Of a stretch of 47,173 nucleotides of DNA, positions 25,861 through 34,389 are shown piece by piece. A program made the position numbers and the translations under genes. The stretch is taken from assembly GCA_012840395.1 (NCBI GenBank), contig DULL01000070.1, positions 1 to 47,173 on the forward strand. The letters run 5' to 3'. Every line of letters starts with the position of its first letter. Positions within the stretch are counted from its first letter, which is position 1. The notes below the pieces were generated by a model. That model did no database searches. It saw nothing but the letters and a program-made list of their open reading frames with translations, and had not been told where the DNA came from. The stretch comes from Clostridiaceae bacterium (GTDB lineage Bacteria; Bacillota; Clostridia; Acetivibrionales; DULL01).

Positions 25861-27619
25861 TTATATTTCCCTCCGTTTCTTTTTTAATATTACTCAATGT
25901 TATTAAAAAATCGAAGGCTGATTGCGAAATCTGTTTAATCTGAAGTTTTGAATTTTCTCCCTCAAGTTTCTTTAAGTGCTCAATTACCTTATATACTTTA
26001 TATTGATTCTCTTCATGGATATTTGTATTTAATTGCATGGTTTCGCAAATAGGGTATACTTTGCCAGTTATACTGATATATATGTTATCTAGTTTGTGAT
26101 TGATAGAGATATTGAGTTTGCAAGTATATTGTTTTGGTACAACTTTGATAAAGGTTACAACAAGTGTTTTAAGCCAAAATTTTGGTATTTTGATGTGCTG
26201 CAGTTTGTCATAATCAAGTGTAGAGATCGTACACTGAAGCCGGTCCTTCATAATATATTGTTGTAAATCTATATAAAGTTTGATTTGTTCTAATTCATCC
26301 TTTAAATTTGATTCTTTTTGCAAGTAAATTAAGGAATTTCGAATTAAATTGGCCAGCTCCCCTATTATTTTTATTAAAGTTTTATCTCCAGTTTCATGTA
26401 CTTGCCAATGAATTATGTCAAGTATGTTGAAAAGAAAGTGAGGATCAACTTGTGAATGCAGTAAATCAAGCTCTGCCTGTTGATTTAGGATTTTAAGTTC
26501 GTATACTTCATTCACCAGTTTATTTATTTGAAGCGACATATTATTATAAGTGGAATATAAAGTATTAATCTCATTGAAATATCCATATTCATTCTTGTGA
26601 TCGTCAGATGAGGTATTCACAGTAAATGTAGACATTTCTTTTATTAGATTATTTAACGGGTTAAAGAAGTTTTTTAAAATTCTTAGTGTTATTAGTATAG
26701 ACATGACCATTATGACGGCAGAAATAATAAAAAAAATCATTAATATTTCATTATATTGACCATATATACTTTTAGTATCTATTAATATGAGACACTTTAG
26801 GCTATATGCGCCTAAATCTTTTGAAAATGCATAATATTTCCCACTTTGTGTGTGTATAAGCTCAAATGAATAATTCTTAGTATATTCAATATTTTTCAAC
26901 ACATTTTCATTTTTTAGTTCGGCTTGATTTGAAAAGAAAATATCTCCTTTAGAATTATATATTAAAATTTTCGTATCGGAATAAAGTGATTTAAGACTGT
27001 CAGATTTCAAAAGTAAAGAAGGGTCAATCTCTATTATTATTTTACCATAAGGTTTATATACGTATATATTTGAGAGTGTAGATATGTAATAGGCATAATC
27101 ACTTTTATCAGGAATAATTAAATCTGCAAAATCGACTTTGCTGCCGTATTTTACGTATATATTTTTGTTCCTTTCAATGGTATTTTGATAGTAGCTTTCT
27201 CGTAAGACTGAAGAGTATATATCCTCATCAAAAAAGAGGAAAATAGATTTTATAAATTTTTGTTGCCAGGTTTGTTCAAATAGAATAGAACGGCTGATAA
27301 AAAAATCGATATTAGCTAGATCAGTGGGAGTAGGATATAAATTTTTATTAATTTTATCTGCAATTTCTTTTGACATTAGTATTTGATATACTATGTCTTT
27401 AATGGCATTAAAACATGAATTTACATCATATACAAATTTATTTATGTATAAATTGATATTTTCATAACTCTGCTTTATAACATTATTAACAATGAAGTTC
27501 TTATAAAAGGCAGATAACAAAATTTCAGATATTATAACAAGTAGTATTATTGAAAACATTACAGTAAAACGAAAAGACTTAAAATGAGTTACTTTTAGTA
27601 TTTTCATTAAAACAAGCAC
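25853..27619 (-). CDS. YesM-like histidine kinase with His box but degenerate ATPase domain
   Basis: This protein of up to 588 residues has TM1 near 19-38, a sensor to about 290, TM2 near 292-313 and HAMP. The H-box is well conserved, HSQVDPHFLFNILDIIHW (His394). The ATPase domain is degenerate: the N-box position reads IPKFWLKTLVVTFIKVVP with Val488/Thr489 in place of Glu-Asn, no DNGxG G-box is found (ISITGKVYP in its place), and the C-terminal glycine-rich loop is absent. It should not bind ATP. The frame is open throughout, so the changes are not from frameshifts. GTG 27619 is very close to AAGGAG; ATG 27607 is the alternative start. It is first in a three-gene operon with the regulator and the His-less kinase. 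Confidence 0.9.
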   Translation of the reverse strand: MLVLMKILKVTHFKSFRFTVMFSIILLVIISEILLSAFYKNFIVNNVIKQSYENINLYINKFVYDVNSCFNAIKDIVYQILMSKEIADKINKNLYPTPTDLANIDFFISRSILFEQTWQQKFIKSIFLFFDEDIYSSVLRESYYQNTIERNKNIYVKYGSKVDFADLIIPDKSDYAYYISTLSNIYVYKPYGKIIIEIDPSLLLKSDSLKSLYSDTKILIYNSKGDIFFSNQAELKNENVLKNIEYTKNYSFELIHTQSGKYYAFSKDLGAYSLKCLILIDTKSIYGQYNEILMIFFIISAVIMVMSILITLRILKNFFNPLNNLIKEMSTFTVNTSSDDHKNEYGYFNEINTLYSTYNNMSLQINKLVNEVYELKILNQQAELDLLHSQVDPHFLFNILDIIHWQVHETGDKTLIKIIGELANLIRNSLIYLQKESNLKDELEQIKLYIDLQQYIMKDRLQCTISTLDYDKLQHIKIPKFWLKTLVVTFIKVVPKQYTCKLNISINHKLDNIYISITGKVYPICETMQLNTNIHEENQYKVYKVIEHLKKLEGENSKLQIKQISQSAFDFLITLSNIKKETEGNIIA

Positions 27620-27757
27620 GACTCCTTTTTATTTAGTGCGAATCTGAATGTATTAGCTTGTTGAATGAATTTATCAGTTAAAAAAACAATTCATAATAAT
27701 AAATATATCATAAAATCAAGAAAGTAATTTAATAAAATATAAGTAGTCGAAAAACTA

Positions 27758-27787
27758 TTGACAAAGTATTGTTTGTATTATTATTAT
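27758..27787 (+). promoter_or_regulatory. Candidate sigma-A promoter of the ROK gene
   Basis: TTGACA (27758-27763) and TATTAT (27782-27787) are separated by 18 bp. The operator-like palindrome begins at the next base, consistent with autorepression. The divergent kinase operon starts about 140 bp to the left. Confidence 0.5.
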
Positions 27788-27803
27788 AATTATTATAATA
27801 ACA
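27788..27803. promoter_or_regulatory. Candidate ROK operator, site B (ROK gene)
   Basis: AATTATTATAATAACA matches the palindrome AATTATTATAATAATT at 14 of 16 positions. A weaker related sequence, AATATTATAATGTTAT, follows at about 27804. The site lies immediately downstream of the likely -10 and 77 bp before the ROK start, between the ROK gene and the divergent kinase operon. Confidence 0.5.
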
Positions 27804-27879
27804 AATATTATAATGTTATTCAATATTAATCTGGACTAAGTTGCGTTATTAGATATTAGATAAGAGTTCGTAGGTGTAA

Positions 27880-29049
27880 ATGATGCATATAGATAACTTA
27901 ATAGATATAAAATATAAAAATATAAAAAGTATTATTGATTATATACGGTTTAAGAAAAATTGTACAAAGAAAGAAATCTCAGATTCTTTGAAATTAAGTT
28001 TTGCAACTGTATCAAATATGATTAATCTTCTGATGAGTAAAGACCTAATTTCAAAAACAACAGTTGATAATTCAAGATCTGTAGGTCGCAATCCTAAAAA
28101 TTTTAATTTTAAGCCAGACAGATTTTGTATTATAACTATTGATCTTCACTTAGATGAGTATCTATCTATATGTCAAGTTGATCTTGCTCGAAAAATACTT
28201 GCCAGAGAAACATATGAGATAGGGTGCTACAACGATATCGGTCAGTTTATTCAAAAAGTTAAAAATATTTACAAGAATTTTGTTATTTCTACAAATATTG
28301 ACGCAGATTCAATCATTGGCTTCGGTATTATAATAAAAGGAATATATGATAATCAAACTGACTGTATGATAAGTTCAGAGAACAAAATTTTTATAGGACA
28401 ACCTCTGAGAAAATTACTGGGAGAAGCTTTGGAAAAGTTCGTTATAGTAGAGAATGATGCAAATATTGCAGCGCTTTTTTCAGCTATTTCTTCAGGTATT
28501 AGAGATTTAATGTATGTATATTTAGGTGAAGGACTGGGGTTTAGTGTAATTTCAGGAGGTAATATTTTAAGAGGGACGAGTGGATATTCTCCTGAAATTG
28601 ACCATATACCCATGGGCAGAATTAAAGTCAAGTGCCCTTACTGCGGCAATGATAATTGTCTGAGTACTGACTTATCTCAAAATGGGTTTTTAACAAAGTA
28701 CTATAAAAGTGATTTTTTATATAAAAAGACATATAAATTTGAATGGGAGGAATATATTAAGCAAATTCGCCTTGGTGATGCTCATGCCATTGATGTAGCA
28801 AATGAAAACGCAATTATTTTAGGAAAAAGTCTTGCAATAGCTACCTGTATTACATGGCCATCGAAGATTATTATAGGAGGTATTCCTCAGGAACTATACC
28901 TGATTATGAAACCTGTTATTGAAAATCAAATAAATTCCAGAAAACCTTTTGGAGATAACATAAATCTTTGTTTTGATCCTAATTGGCAAGATACTATTGC
29001 AAAAGGTGCAGCTGAGATTATATATTTAAACTGGCTACCAGATTTATAA
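27880..29049 (+). CDS. ROK-family transcriptional repressor
   Basis: This 389-residue protein has an N-terminal winged helix-turn-helix (KKEISDSLKLSFATVSNMIN near residues 28-47) followed by a ROK sugar-kinase-like fold: VENDANIAALF near 190 and the Zn-binding cluster VKCPYCGNDNC near 249. The kinase phosphate-binding motif at the start of the ROK domain is replaced (IDLHLDEY), so it is a regulator rather than a kinase, of the XylR/NagC type. It would release DNA when bound to its sugar ligand. It is divergent from the kinase operon and followed by the SIS operon; matching palindromes in four promoter regions suggest a local regulon. Confidence 0.9.
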   Translation: MMHIDNLIDIKYKNIKSIIDYIRFKKNCTKKEISDSLKLSFATVSNMINLLMSKDLISKTTVDNSRSVGRNPKNFNFKPDRFCIITIDLHLDEYLSICQVDLARKILARETYEIGCYNDIGQFIQKVKNIYKNFVISTNIDADSIIGFGIIIKGIYDNQTDCMISSENKIFIGQPLRKLLGEALEKFVIVENDANIAALFSAISSGIRDLMYVYLGEGLGFSVISGGNILRGTSGYSPEIDHIPMGRIKVKCPYCGNDNCLSTDLSQNGFLTKYYKSDFLYKKTYKFEWEEYIKQIRLGDAHAIDVANENAIILGKSLAIATCITWPSKIIIGGIPQELYLIMKPVIENQINSRKPFGDNINLCFDPNWQDTIAKGAAEIIYLNWLPDL

Positions 29050-29054
29050 ATTGA

Positions 29055-29101
29055 GGCGGAATATTACAAGTAAATAATATTTTTGAACTTTTTAATCCGC
29101 C
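29055..29101 (+). terminator. Possible terminator hairpin after the ROK gene
   Basis: GGCGGA (29055-29060) can pair with TCCGCC (29096-29101), enclosing a second AT-rich pairing AATATTA/TAATATT (29060-29066 with 29075-29081). No clear T-tract follows, so the function is uncertain. Confidence 0.35.
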
Positions 29102-29170
29102 ATAAATTTCCAGATAAGCAATTGAATATAATAATATTATATATTAATTGAAATACTCTTTATTGATGAC

Positions 29171-29186
29171 AATTATTATAATAATT
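29171..29186. promoter_or_regulatory. Candidate ROK operator, site C (SIS operon), perfect palindrome
   Basis: AATTATTATAATAATT is its own reverse complement over 16 bp. It lies about 50 bp before the SIS gene start and contains TATAAT, so it probably overlaps the promoter. It is the best match of four similar sites. Confidence 0.55.
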
Positions 29187-29234
29187 AAAATAATATTTAT
29201 AATAATTTTTATAATTTATTAAGGGGGAATATTG

Positions 29235-30311
29235 ATGGGAAATATGATGAGGGAATATATAAATGAGCAGCCGGATATACTGAAAAAAATAATGGAATCC
29301 AGTGAAGAAGGAATAAAGCTATTTCTTGATAAGTTCCGGGATTTTTCTATTGAGAGAATTTATTTATTTGGCTCAGGAAGTTCTTATAATGCTGCTTGTA
29401 TGGCTAAACCTTTCATGGAGCATGTTTTAAAGGTAGAAGTTACTCCTATGACACCAACACAGATTTATAATATTGACTGGATTAAAAAAAATAGAAGTAT
29501 TAGAATTGCCTTATCTCAATCAGGACGGAGTACAAATACGTTTTCGCTCGTTCAGATGCTGGAAAAAGATAATTATGGTGTTGTGAGTTTAACGGCAAAT
29601 CCTCAATCAGAAATTGCCAGATTGAGCAGTTTACATATAGAAATAAGTTGTGGCGAAGAAAAAGCTGGGCCAAAGACAAAAGGTGTTACAAGTACAGTTT
29701 TGATGCTGTATTTATTGACTATTAATCTTGCATATACAAAAAAGCTAATTAATATTGATGAATACAATTCATATTTAGACCTTTTTAAAAGGACCATATA
29801 TAATTTGCCTGATAATATCAATAGAAGCATATGTTGGTATAAAGCAAATAAAATTGAATTATCCAGAGCAAAATGTATATTTATTATTGCAAAGGATTTA
29901 TACTCCTCAGCGGCTTTAGAAGGTGCATTGAAACTTGATGAAACAATATATAAGCCTGTTTTTGCATATGAATTTGAAGAATTTATCCATGGAATAAATT
30001 GTTTGCTAGGTTCGGATAATAATATAATTTTTCTGATTTCTGGTGAAGATAATAATGAACGTATTTATAAATTATGCGACTTTTCAGAGAAACTTGGCGA
30101 TAAAGTATATATTATTTCTACAGAAGAGCAAAGCATAGTTTCTTCAAATAGATTACAACTGATGTCTGTACATAATAAATATATGGAACCTTTTGAATTT
30201 GTAATTCCAATGCAAGTGCTAAGTTCTTATTTATCAGAATATTTGGGAAATGATATTGACAAACCCAAATTCAAGAATTTCTCAGCCATCATGGAAAGTA
30301 AAATCCAATAA
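29235..30311 (+). CDS. Double SIS-domain sugar-phosphate isomerase/deaminase (GlmS C-domain-like)
   Basis: This roughly 358-residue protein has two sugar isomerase (SIS) domains as in the isomerase half of GlmS, AgaS and FrlB: FGSGSSYNAA near 40 and LSQSGRSTNT near 93 bind the sugar phosphate, and ALEGALKLDETIYKPVFAYE then EFIHG near 232-256 matches the GlmS C-terminal loop. There is no glutaminase domain, so it would act as a deaminase or deglycase on a phosphorylated amino sugar or amine conjugate. ATG 29235 is used because AAGGGGGA lies 6 nt upstream. It heads an operon ending with a BadF-type sugar kinase. Confidence 0.85.
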   Translation: MGNMMREYINEQPDILKKIMESSEEGIKLFLDKFRDFSIERIYLFGSGSSYNAACMAKPFMEHVLKVEVTPMTPTQIYNIDWIKKNRSIRIALSQSGRSTNTFSLVQMLEKDNYGVVSLTANPQSEIARLSSLHIEISCGEEKAGPKTKGVTSTVLMLYLLTINLAYTKKLINIDEYNSYLDLFKRTIYNLPDNINRSICWYKANKIELSRAKCIFIIAKDLYSSAALEGALKLDETIYKPVFAYEFEEFIHGINCLLGSDNNIIFLISGEDNNERIYKLCDFSEKLGDKVYIISTEEQSIVSSNRLQLMSVHNKYMEPFEFVIPMQVLSSYLSEYLGNDIDKPKFKNFSAIMESKIQ

Positions 30312-30351
30312 ATCAAAAAACAGAAAATATAAAATTTAGGAGAGAATAATT

Positions 30352-31362
30352 GTGAAAAAATTATTTAAGCCGTTCGGAAGCATAGAAAAAGAAGCTGAAA
30401 TGCTTAGAGGTATTGTTGATGTTATTGGAATTCAGGGGAATTCAAAAAAGCAAAAATGGGATGAAATTATAAAAAAGCTTACAATTAGCAATATCCTTTT
30501 AGCGGATATAGATATTAATGTCAATGAGGAATTGCTGTCTTATGCCAGATCTCTATATGCTATAGTTTGCCGCAGCATAGGTGTTGATTTTGTAGATGTG
30601 AAACTGGCTTCAGAGAAGGGAATACTAGTAGTAAATAGTCCTGATTTTTGTGTCATATCTGTTGCAGAATTTACTATAGGATTAATGATTTCATTGTTAA
30701 GAAGAATACCAGAAGGAATATCAGCTGTAAGCCAAGGTAAATGGGAACTCCGTACAAACCTTAAAGGTGCTGAAATTACCGGTAAAGTTCTGGGTATAAT
30801 AGGATTCGGCAAAATTGGACGTGAAGTTGCCGTACGTGCAAAAGGTTTGGGCATGGAGGTTATTGTATTCGATCCGTATGTGACCACTTCTCCACAAGAT
30901 AATAAAAATTATAGGTATGTAGACTCAATTGAAATGCTTTTGAAGCAATCAGATGTAGTAACAATACATACACCACTAACTGCTTCAACAAGAGGATTAA
31001 TAGGTATGAGTGAGATTTCGATGATGAAGGATGGAGCTTATCTCATTAATGTAGCCCGGGGAGGTATTATTGATGAAATGGCTGTTTATGAAGCTTTAAG
31101 GAGCGAAAAGCTGGCTGGGGCTGCTTTAGATGTTTTGACCCAAGAGCCACCTGGCGAGGAACATATCTTTATGAATAAAGAGATTAATAATTTGCTGATT
31201 ACTCCTCATATTGCATGGAATACGGTTGAAGCAAGCAAAAGAAATAAAGAAATATTTATTGAACAAATAAGTTCTATAGTGAATGGAGAAATCCCACGAG
31301 GAGTTGTTAACCCTGAAGTTATACCTGCTTGGAAAGATAAATTAAAAAAATGCAAGAGTTAG
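30352..31362 (+). CDS. D-2-hydroxyacid dehydrogenase (SerA/PGDH-like)
   Basis: This 336-residue enzyme has an NAD-binding GIIGFGKIGREVAVRAKG near residues 147-164, catalytic Arg in NVARGGIIDE near 231, Glu in LTQEPPGEE near 261 and His in ITPHIAWNT near 283, the standard triad of the D-isomer-specific family. No ACT or other C-terminal regulatory domain is present, unlike many SerA proteins. It would reduce a 2-keto acid or oxidise a D-2-hydroxyacid with NAD(H). GTG 30352 follows AGGAGAG. It is second in the SIS operon; the substrate is unknown. Confidence 0.85.
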   Translation: MKKLFKPFGSIEKEAEMLRGIVDVIGIQGNSKKQKWDEIIKKLTISNILLADIDINVNEELLSYARSLYAIVCRSIGVDFVDVKLASEKGILVVNSPDFCVISVAEFTIGLMISLLRRIPEGISAVSQGKWELRTNLKGAEITGKVLGIIGFGKIGREVAVRAKGLGMEVIVFDPYVTTSPQDNKNYRYVDSIEMLLKQSDVVTIHTPLTASTRGLIGMSEISMMKDGAYLINVARGGIIDEMAVYEALRSEKLAGAALDVLTQEPPGEEHIFMNKEINNLLITPHIAWNTVEASKRNKEIFIEQISSIVNGEIPRGVVNPEVIPAWKDKLKKCKS

Positions 31363-31440
31363 TAACAAAATAAAAGATTATTGCTAAATATTAATAAAAT
31401 ATAAGAAAAATAAAAATTTACATTACATAAGGAGGATAAA

Positions 31441-32598
31441 ATGCCAAAAATTAACTATTTAGGAATGGAACTAAGAAACCCTGTTATTGTTTCATCAGCT
31501 ACACCAACTATTAGTGTAGAAGGAATAAAAAAAGCAGCATATGCAGGAGCAGGAGCGGTTGTTACAAAATCAGTTATTTTTCCTGAAAAAAATGGAAGAC
31601 CTGCCGGAGGATTGGCAAGACCAAGATTTCAGCTATTTAACCAGACTGAAGGATATGATCCTGTAATAACTGAAAAAGGAGGAATGTTCTCACTTTTTAG
31701 ATTAGGAGAGCCATATCCTACTCCAGATAAGATGTCAGAGATGTTAGAAAAAATTAAAAAGTCTCGTGATATTGATATCCCAATTATTGTGAGCATTTGC
31801 GGATCTCCTTCAGATTATGAAGAGTGGAGAAAACTTGCCAGAATGATGGAAGATGCAGGAGCTGATGCTTTGGAGTTAAATATGCACGCATACCCGGAAA
31901 TTAGGTATACAGATCCACTATTTGTAAAGGTTGTAAAAGATGAAGTAAAAATTCCTGTTGTTTGCAAACTTATGGCAATAAATGATGATCCTAAAGTTGT
32001 AGGTCCAAAAGTTGAACTTGAAGGTGCAGATGCTATTGCTGCCCTTGGTACTTTTGGCTTCAGGGCAATGGAGATTGATATTTATCAACAAAAACCATGG
32101 ATGGAAAAAGCACATGGCTTGGGTGGCACATGGTTACGTGCAGTAAGCTTAGCTTACGTAGAAAGCCTTTATCGAAGCGTAAAAGTGCCTATTTCTGGTG
32201 TTACAGGCATACTAACTTGGCAGGATGCAGTGAAATATATTTTAGTTGGCGCTACTACAGTTCAGATATGTGCAGCAATTTATGCAAAAGGATATAAGGT
32301 TATTAAAGAAATAGCAGAGGGTATTGATTCTTATATGAATAGTTATGGGTATAAAACATTGGATGATTTCAAAGGAAATGCATTAAAAAATATGAAAGAG
32401 TTAGAATATGCTCCTCCGGTTCGCGCTATAGTGAATGAGGATAAATGTACAGGTTGCTCAAAATGCGCAGAAATATGTATGTTTGATGCAATTACCATAA
32501 AAGATAAGAAAGCAAATATTTCAGACAAATGTGATGGATGTGGACTCTGCTGGTCATATTGTCCAAGAAGGGCTATTGAATTGTACAGGTATGAATAA
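31441..32598 (+). CDS. PreA/PyrD-like flavin dehydrogenase fused to a two-cluster ferredoxin domain
   Basis: This 385-residue protein has a dihydroorotate-dehydrogenase-type FMN barrel (residues 1-300: NPVIVSSATPT, IIVSICGS, ALELNMHAYP, GVTGILTWQD) and a C-terminal ferredoxin module with CTGCSKCAEIC near 337-347 and CDGCGLCWSYCP near 363-374, enough for two [4Fe-4S] clusters. The layout resembles PreA of dihydropyrimidine dehydrogenase. The usual partner PreT is not encoded nearby, so electrons may come from ferredoxin or another protein. The operon context (SIS protein, hydroxyacid dehydrogenase, kinase) does not fit simple pyrimidine breakdown. Start ATG 31441 has AAGGAGG. Confidence 0.85.
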   Translation: MPKINYLGMELRNPVIVSSATPTISVEGIKKAAYAGAGAVVTKSVIFPEKNGRPAGGLARPRFQLFNQTEGYDPVITEKGGMFSLFRLGEPYPTPDKMSEMLEKIKKSRDIDIPIIVSICGSPSDYEEWRKLARMMEDAGADALELNMHAYPEIRYTDPLFVKVVKDEVKIPVVCKLMAINDDPKVVGPKVELEGADAIAALGTFGFRAMEIDIYQQKPWMEKAHGLGGTWLRAVSLAYVESLYRSVKVPISGVTGILTWQDAVKYILVGATTVQICAAIYAKGYKVIKEIAEGIDSYMNSYGYKTLDDFKGNALKNMKELEYAPPVRAIVNEDKCTGCSKCAEICMFDAITIKDKKANISDKCDGCGLCWSYCPRRAIELYRYE

Positions 32599-32668
32599 GA
32601 ACATTAACTATTAAAATTTGTAAAGCAGTATTAATTATAAAATTTATTATAGAAGTGGGGATGATATA

Positions 32669-33058
32669 ATGGGTAAAATTTTACTAATTTTTGAAAAAGG
32701 AGGAACATTTGAATTAGTATTAAATGAAAAAGCTCCAAAAACATGTAAGGCATTTCTTGAACATTTACCATATGAAGCAGATGTATTACAGGCAAGATTT
32801 TCAGGAACAGAATGTTTTTTCCGCATGCCTCTAGGTGTAGAACCAGAAAATATTGTAGATCCGAAAACAGGATATGTTGCATTTAACAGCGATAATGAGC
32901 AAGCAATCTGTATTTATTATGACTCAAATATACGTCCTGCAGATCCTCCTTACAACTTTTTTGCTACGATTAAAGGTGATTATTGCAAACTAAAAGAGGT
33001 CGGACTACGCATATGGAGAGAAGGAAGTGAAAAAGTAAAAATAAGCATGGAAAGTTAA
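32669..33058 (+). CDS. DUF3830 (cyclophilin-like fold) protein
   Basis: This 129-residue protein matches the DUF3830 pattern as I know it: a beta-rich cyclophilin-like domain with LNEKAPKTCKAFLEHLPYEA near residues 18-37, ARFSGTECFF near 43 and NIRPADPPYNFFATI near 90. Members are found in catabolic operons and their function is not established. Start ATG 32669 follows GTGGGGATG at a usable spacing. It lies between the PreA-like enzyme and the BadF-type kinase and is presumably part of the same pathway, perhaps as a small isomerase or binding protein. Confidence 0.7.
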   Translation: MGKILLIFEKGGTFELVLNEKAPKTCKAFLEHLPYEADVLQARFSGTECFFRMPLGVEPENIVDPKTGYVAFNSDNEQAICIYYDSNIRPADPPYNFFATIKGDYCKLKEVGLRIWREGSEKVKISMES

Positions 33059-33134
33059 TGACTAAAAACTGATAGTAGGTTTATTTTATTGATTATTGAT
33101 GTTTTTATTAACTATTAAAGTTATGGAGGTTATT

Positions 33135-34118
33135 ATGTTTTTTCTGGGATGTGACGGTGGGTCGTCAAAAACGGAATTTATATTGGTAAATGAAGAAGGA
33201 AATATATTATCACATAATATTTACCCATCATATAATTATGGAGTCATCGGACGTAATGCATTTCGACAGTCAATGCATCAAGCAATTCTTGAAGTTTGCA
33301 ATAATGCCGGAGTGAATACCCAAGAAATTACACATGCTGTATTTGGCATACCTACACTTGGCGAACTGGAGGAGATGGATACAACAGTTCCTGAAATAAT
33401 TGGGGAAGTGCTGCCAAGAGAACGTACAACAATAGTAAATGACTCAGTAATAGGCTGGAGTGGCTCATTATCTGGCCAGCCGGGTATTAATGTTGTTTCT
33501 GGTACTGGTTCTATAGCATATGGTGAGGATTCATATGGAAATAAAGCCCGTGCCGGGGGGTGGTCAGTATTATTTGGTGATGAGGGATCTTGCAGTTGGA
33601 TAGGGAAAAAGGTTTTAGAAACTTTTTTTAAACAGTCAGATGGGCGAATGCCACGAAGTGCTATTTATGATATTTTTAAGGAGCATTTCAAGCTAACCAA
33701 AAAAGATATTTATTTTGTTGGTATTCTTTGTAGCGGGTTCCAGAAAAAACGTTCTAACATTGCAATGTTGCAATTGTTGGCTGAGGAAGCTTGTAAAAGA
33801 GGAGATCCCAACATGAAACATGTTTATGAAGAAGCAGCTTCGGAATTGGCTCTGCTTGTAAAAGCCGTAAGATCCCAGCTAACTTTTCCTCAAGAAAAAC
33901 CTGTATTGGTTTCTTATTCCGGAGGTCTTTTCAAGAGTGGAAAGCTAATATTGGACCCCTTCAGAAAAATAATCTATGAAATGAATATGAAACTTGTAGA
34001 ACCCAAATATCCACCAATTATTGGAGCTTTAGCACTGGAAGCAGGTAGATATCTGCAACCTAATAACTATAATTACATGCTATCCCAAGCATACGCTAAT
34101 ATCCAAAAAACTAAATGA
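33135..34118 (+). CDS. BadF/BadG-type ATPase, N-acetylglucosamine-kinase-like
   Basis: This 327-residue ASKHA-fold kinase begins MFFLGCDGGSSKTEFILV with the phosphate-1 motif, then has NDSVIGWSGSL, VVSGTGSIAYGE (adenosine/phosphate 2) and GGWSVLFGDEGSCSWIGKK typical of GlcNAc kinases. It likely phosphorylates an amino sugar or related sugar in the cytoplasm, feeding the SIS enzyme at the start of the operon. ATG 33135 is chosen because ATGGAGG lies just upstream; a longer form from 33096 has no ribosome site. A strong terminator follows. Confidence 0.85.
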   Translation: MFFLGCDGGSSKTEFILVNEEGNILSHNIYPSYNYGVIGRNAFRQSMHQAILEVCNNAGVNTQEITHAVFGIPTLGELEEMDTTVPEIIGEVLPRERTTIVNDSVIGWSGSLSGQPGINVVSGTGSIAYGEDSYGNKARAGGWSVLFGDEGSCSWIGKKVLETFFKQSDGRMPRSAIYDIFKEHFKLTKKDIYFVGILCSGFQKKRSNIAMLQLLAEEACKRGDPNMKHVYEEAASELALLVKAVRSQLTFPQEKPVLVSYSGGLFKSGKLILDPFRKIIYEMNMKLVEPKYPPIIGALALEAGRYLQPNNYNYMLSQAYANIQKTK

Positions 34119-34141
34119 TTCCAATTTTACTTGAAAAAAAT

Positions 34142-34190
34142 AAAAGAGGCATAAAACCGTTACTTTTTGGTTTTTAGCCTCTTTTTATGT
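34142..34190 (+). terminator. Rho-independent terminator after the SIS operon
   Basis: AAAAGAGGCATAAAACC (34142-34158) pairs with GGTTTTTAGCCTCTTTT (34169-34185), followed by further T residues. It separates the SIS operon from the second importer operon. Confidence 0.88.
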
Positions 34191-34347
34191 ACTTTAATTT
34201 ATTATATGTAAATGCTATGTAAAGAATTTTTGCTTTAAATTATATTCTCCTTCCCAAATTTGATACATACGGTAATATCAAAATAATTATATAATTAACA
34301 AATTAGTACAATAATGCTATGAATATTATGGTTTTTAATTATTTAAA

Positions 34348-34363
34348 AATTATTATAAACATT
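34348..34363. promoter_or_regulatory. Candidate ROK operator, site D (second importer operon)
   Basis: AATTATTATAAACATT matches AATTATTATAATAATT at 14 of 16 positions. It lies 101 bp before the binding-protein start, in the 345-bp gap after the terminator. The rest of this gap is AT-rich and non-coding. Confidence 0.45.
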
Positions 34364-34389
34364 AAAATTATATATTATTGCAAACAAAA

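Noticed and set aside
25853-27619. Degenerate ATPase domain explained by frameshift
   Set aside because: The frame is open to the end, flanking helices still align, and changes are scattered substitutions, so it is evolved divergence.
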